This document shows, in pieces, positions 8,204 through 9,727 of a DNA stretch of 9,727 nt. A model generated the notes under the pieces. That model ran no database searches. It had not been told where the DNA came from and worked only from the letters and a program-made list of their open reading frames with translations. Position 1 is the first letter of the stretch. Every line of letters starts with the position of its first letter. Source of the stretch: Thermoflexibacter sp. (GTDB taxonomy: Bacteria; Bacteroidota; Bacteroidia; Cytophagales; Thermoflexibacteraceae); assembly GCA_025455345.1 (NCBI GenBank), contig JALOMS010000174.1:1-9727 (forward strand), written 5' to 3'. Made by a program: the position numbers and the translations under genes.

Positions 8204-8224
8204 CTAAAAACAACTAATTTTTAG
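8204..8224. repeat. Small AT-rich inverted repeat
   Basis: CTAAAAA (8204-8210) and TTTTTAG (8218-8224) form a perfect seven-base inverted repeat around a seven-base loop. It is short and AT-rich, so a chance origin is possible in DNA of this composition. Confidence 0.3.
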
Positions 8225-8232
8225 CATAGAAA

Positions 8233-8257
8233 AGTGAGAAAAATATCTTTACTCACT
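8233..8257. repeat. Inverted repeat AGTGAG-N13-CTCACT before the DUF433-like ORF
   Basis: AGTGAG (8233-8238) and CTCACT (8252-8257) are perfectly complementary. After one mismatch the stem continues by three A-T pairs (8240-8242 with 8248-8250). It lies 14 bases before the GTG at 8271 and overlaps the -10-like TATCTTTA, so it may be an operator or leader hairpin; antitoxins of this kind often control their own promoters. The role is unproven. Confidence 0.35.
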
Positions 8258-8296
8258 CCCAATAAAAATCGTGAAAACAGCAAAACATTCCAGATT
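8255..8296 (+). repeat. Direct repeat, copy A: leader, start codon and first codons
   Basis: The copy starts ACTCCCAATAAAAATC, followed by GTGAAAACAGCAAAACATTC and CAGATT. It matches copy B at 8617-8657: the coding part TGAAAACAGCAAAAyATTCC plus AGATT differs by one base in 25, and the leader ACTCCCAA-n-AAAA differs by a small indel and a few substitutions. Both copies place the repeat at the same point relative to a start codon, here GTG, in B ATG. Confidence 0.8.
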
Positions 8297-8591
8297 TTGC
8301 ATTTTCAATCATCATTGTATCATCGTAGATAATAAGATTATGCGAGGAAAACCCGTCATCAAGGGAACAAGAATTACAGTAGAGCTGATTTTGAGGAAGT
8401 TAGGTCAGGGCGCAAATTTTGACGATTTGATAATGATGTATCCCCACTTGGTGAAAGAGGATATACTTGCCGCTATTCTCTCTATGGTGCATATAGTTCT
8501 TCTTTTGCTTAATGAAAAAGGACAAACTTTACACAACAAGTTTACCGTAATCACTATTGATAAAATCAGAATAAGAAACTTACTTTCATAA
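8271..8591 (+). CDS. DUF433 antitoxin-like chimera with DUF5615-toxin-like tail, probable collapsed toxin-antitoxin module
   Basis: The frame has 106 codons from the GTG at 8271; an internal ATG at 8340 (residue 24) is an alternative start but would cut the domain. Residues 1-8 (MKTAKHSR) are nearly identical to the N-terminus of the LRR protein downstream (MKTAKYSR) and come from a DNA repeat. Residues about 17-67 match the DUF433 family well: IVDNKIMRGKPVIKGTRITV, ELILRKLGQG, then a YPHLVKEDILAAI helix. DUF433 proteins are VapB45-like antitoxins that pair with DUF5615 PIN-like nucleases. Residues about 77-106 (LLLLNEKGQTLHNKFTVITI then DKIRIRNLL) look instead like the C-terminus of DUF5615 proteins, which often end FTVI...IRIR. 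The missing antitoxin end and toxin body suggest an internal deletion that fused the two genes in frame. No intact toxin follows. The product has no signal peptide and is probably cytoplasmic. DUF433 is confident; the toxin tail is inference. Confidence 0.65.
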   Translation: MKTAKHSRFCIFNHHCIIVDNKIMRGKPVIKGTRITVELILRKLGQGANFDDLIMMYPHLVKEDILAAILSMVHIVLLLLNEKGQTLHNKFTVITIDKIRIRNLLS

Positions 8592-8616
8592 AACCCTAAC
8601 TTTTTTCACCCTCAAA

Positions 8617-8657
8617 ACTCCCAAAAAAGCCATGAAAACAGCAAAATATTCCAGATT
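8617..8657 (+). repeat. Direct repeat, copy B: leader and start of the LRR gene
   Basis: The copy runs ACTCCCAAAAAAGCC, then ATGAAAACAGCAAAATATTC and CAGATT. It is the partner of copy A at 8255-8296, with start codons 361 bases apart. The sequences diverge right after AGATT. Copy B belongs to a gene with a complete signal peptide, so it is probably the parent or original context, and A the stray fragment. Confidence 0.8.
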
Positions 8658-9727
8658 ACACATTGCTCTTTCATTCCCAATTTTATATTTCTTTCTTGCT
8701 TTCCAGATGGAACTTGCTCATGCACAAGGGCAACTCTTGGACTCTGCCGCCCTTGCCAAAGAAAAAACCTATACTTCCTTAGAAGAAGCACTTGAAGAAC
8801 CTGAAAAGGTGTATAAGTTAGATTTATCGATATACGCAGAGAAAGATTTATCAGATTTATCACTTTGGTCAGATGAATTAAGCAAGTTTAAGAATATACA
8901 AGAGTTAATGATTTCAATTGAATCTGATAAAAACGTTCTGTCTAAAATACCTTTATTCAAAGGATTAAATAATTTACAGAAACTTAAATTAGAAAATATC
9001 AGACTTGGTAACTTTCAGGAATCTGAAATAAAATCATTCTTTGATGAGTTAAGTAGCTTGCCAAGATTAGAAGAATTAAATTTGAGTAAGAATAATTTAT
9101 CATCGAAGCAGTTATTTTTAAGGAATCTAAAAAATCTAAAAATTTTAAATTTGAATGATAATGTAATACAAAGCTTAACTACTGAATTTTTAGGCTTAGA
9201 GAACCTAAAAGAACTATATTGCGGCAATAATATTCTCATTAAAATACAAGGGTCTAATGTATTTAAAAATTTAGAAATTTTAGACCTATCTCAAAACCCA
9301 ATCATGCAAGTAGAAAAAAGTATTGGGAAATATCCTAAATTAAGAAGTTTAATTTTAGATGAAACTCCTATACTTTCATTGCCAAATGAAATAGGAGAAC
9401 TCAAAGAATTAGAAACTTTAAGCTTATCTTCCTGTGCCTTTCTTATCTCATTACCTGATTCTATCACTAATTTGAGAAAACTGAAAAATTTAACCATCCA
9501 TCTTGATTATGACAATGGTATAAGTAGAAGTGGAAATGCAAAATATTTTTCTTTACCACTATTCCTTGATTATAAATCAATCTATAATACTTTTAAAAAT
9601 CTCAAATTATATAACCCTGATTTAAAAATTAATAATTATTCGTCGATTGATAGCATGAATATTGAGTTTTTAAACTCATTTATGACTCGCAAGTATGGTA
9701 ATTTCTCCTCTATTTCATTTTTATCAG
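8632..9727 (+). CDS. Secreted leucine-rich-repeat protein, C-terminus outside window
   Basis: I translated this by hand; the frame is open from the ATG at 8632 for 365 codons to the right edge. Residues 1-32 are a signal peptide (MKTAKYSRLHIALSFPILYF onward, ending ELAHAQ). Residues about 44-62 (KTYTSLEEALEEPEKVYKLD) are the usual opening of Bacteroidota LRR proteins. Leucine-rich repeats of 22-24 residues run from about 105 to 290: LEELNLSKNNLSSKQLFLRN, LKILNLNDNVIQSLT, LKELYCGNNILIKIQ, LEILDLSQNPIMQVEKSIGK, LRSLILDETPILSLPNEIGE, LETLSLSSCAFLISLPDSIT, LKNLTIHLDYDNG. The last two have the LPxxIxxL pattern. After 290 the chain is less regular and continues outside. The role is probably protein binding at the cell surface. 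The gene follows the DUF433-like ORF by 40 bases and shares its 5' end. Its body is very AT-rich (hand counts 18-30% GC per 60 bases), unlike the minus-strand genes (40-50% in sampled blocks). Confidence 0.88.
   Translation, partial: MKTAKYSRLHIALSFPILYFFLAFQMELAHAQGQLLDSAALAKEKTYTSLEEALEEPEKVYKLDLSIYAEKDLSDLSLWSDELSKFKNIQELMISIESDKNVLSKIPLFKGLNNLQKLKLENIRLGNFQESEIKSFFDELSSLPRLEELNLSKNNLSSKQLFLRNLKNLKILNLNDNVIQSLTTEFLGLENLKELYCGNNILIKIQGSNVFKNLEILDLSQNPIMQVEKSIGKYPKLRSLILDETPILSLPNEIGELKELETLSLSSCAFLISLPDSITNLRKLKNLTIHLDYDNGISRSGNAKYFSLPLFLDYKSIYNTFKNLKLYNPDLKINNYSSIDSMNIEFLNSFMTRKYGNFSSISFLS

Larger units (their letters stand above)
7970..8270. other. Divergent intergenic region, 301 bases
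   Basis: This stretch separates the leftward three-gene operon from the rightward DUF433-like ORF, so it should contain both promoters. I searched both strands for the Bacteroidota sigma-ABfr pattern TTTG...TAnnTTTG. On the minus strand there is a perfect isolated -7-like TAGTTTTG (8131-8124), but no TTTG at the right distance upstream. On the plus strand TATCTTTA (8244-8251) misses the consensus by one base, without a clear -33 element. The region has no convincing small ORF and no tRNA. Its notable content is the inverted repeats listed separately. Confidence 0.6.

Noticed and set aside
8612..8863. Minus-strand open frames over the LRR gene (also 8769-8960, 9015-9239, 9291-9497)
   Set aside because: They are antisense to a clear signal-peptide plus LRR coding frame and arise from its Leu/Lys/Asn codon use.

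Overview
The window looks like Bacteroidota chromosome, probably a Cytophagales-type marine or environmental relative; this is inferred from family content, not from a marker gene. The supporting signs are AT-rich DNA, several signal peptides ending in A-Q, a giant surface protein with a TANFOR-like N-terminus and serial carboxypeptidase-regulatory-like beta domains, a large outer-membrane beta-barrel, a secreted leucine-rich-repeat (LRR) protein with the YTSLEEAL..P..VYKLDLS opening, and start codons without a clear Shine-Dalgarno sequence.

Minus-strand half (about 1-7969). Three genes read leftward in one probable operon: a 562-residue outer-membrane beta-barrel (7969 to 6281), an 1844-residue exported multidomain protein (6170 to 636), and, 14 bases further on, an exported protein with fibronectin-III-like strands that runs off the left edge (621 to <1). 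All three have signal peptides. The simplest reading is a barrel that holds or exports a long surface protein, with the FnIII protein as an accessory; the function is not known. The 110-base gap between the first two genes carries a REP-like palindrome and a pair of exact 11-base direct repeats just before the ATG.

Intergenic 7970-8270. This divergent region holds two tandem palindromes of the form TGAT-N4-ATCA (CRP/FNR-type geometry), an imperfect 27-base hairpin and two smaller inverted repeats. I found no complete Bacteroidota TTTG/TAnnTTTG promoter on either strand.

Plus-strand right end (8271-9727). A small ORF joins three things: the duplicated 5' end of the next gene, a DUF433 antitoxin-like domain, and a tail resembling the C-terminus of DUF5615 PIN-like toxins. 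It looks like a collapsed toxin-antitoxin module. It is followed by a secreted LRR protein that runs off the right edge. The two genes share a direct repeat of about 42 bases covering leader, start codon and first eight codons, and the LRR body is much more AT-rich than the rest of the window. This end therefore looks like a mosaic, recently rearranged locus and is the most unusual part of the window.
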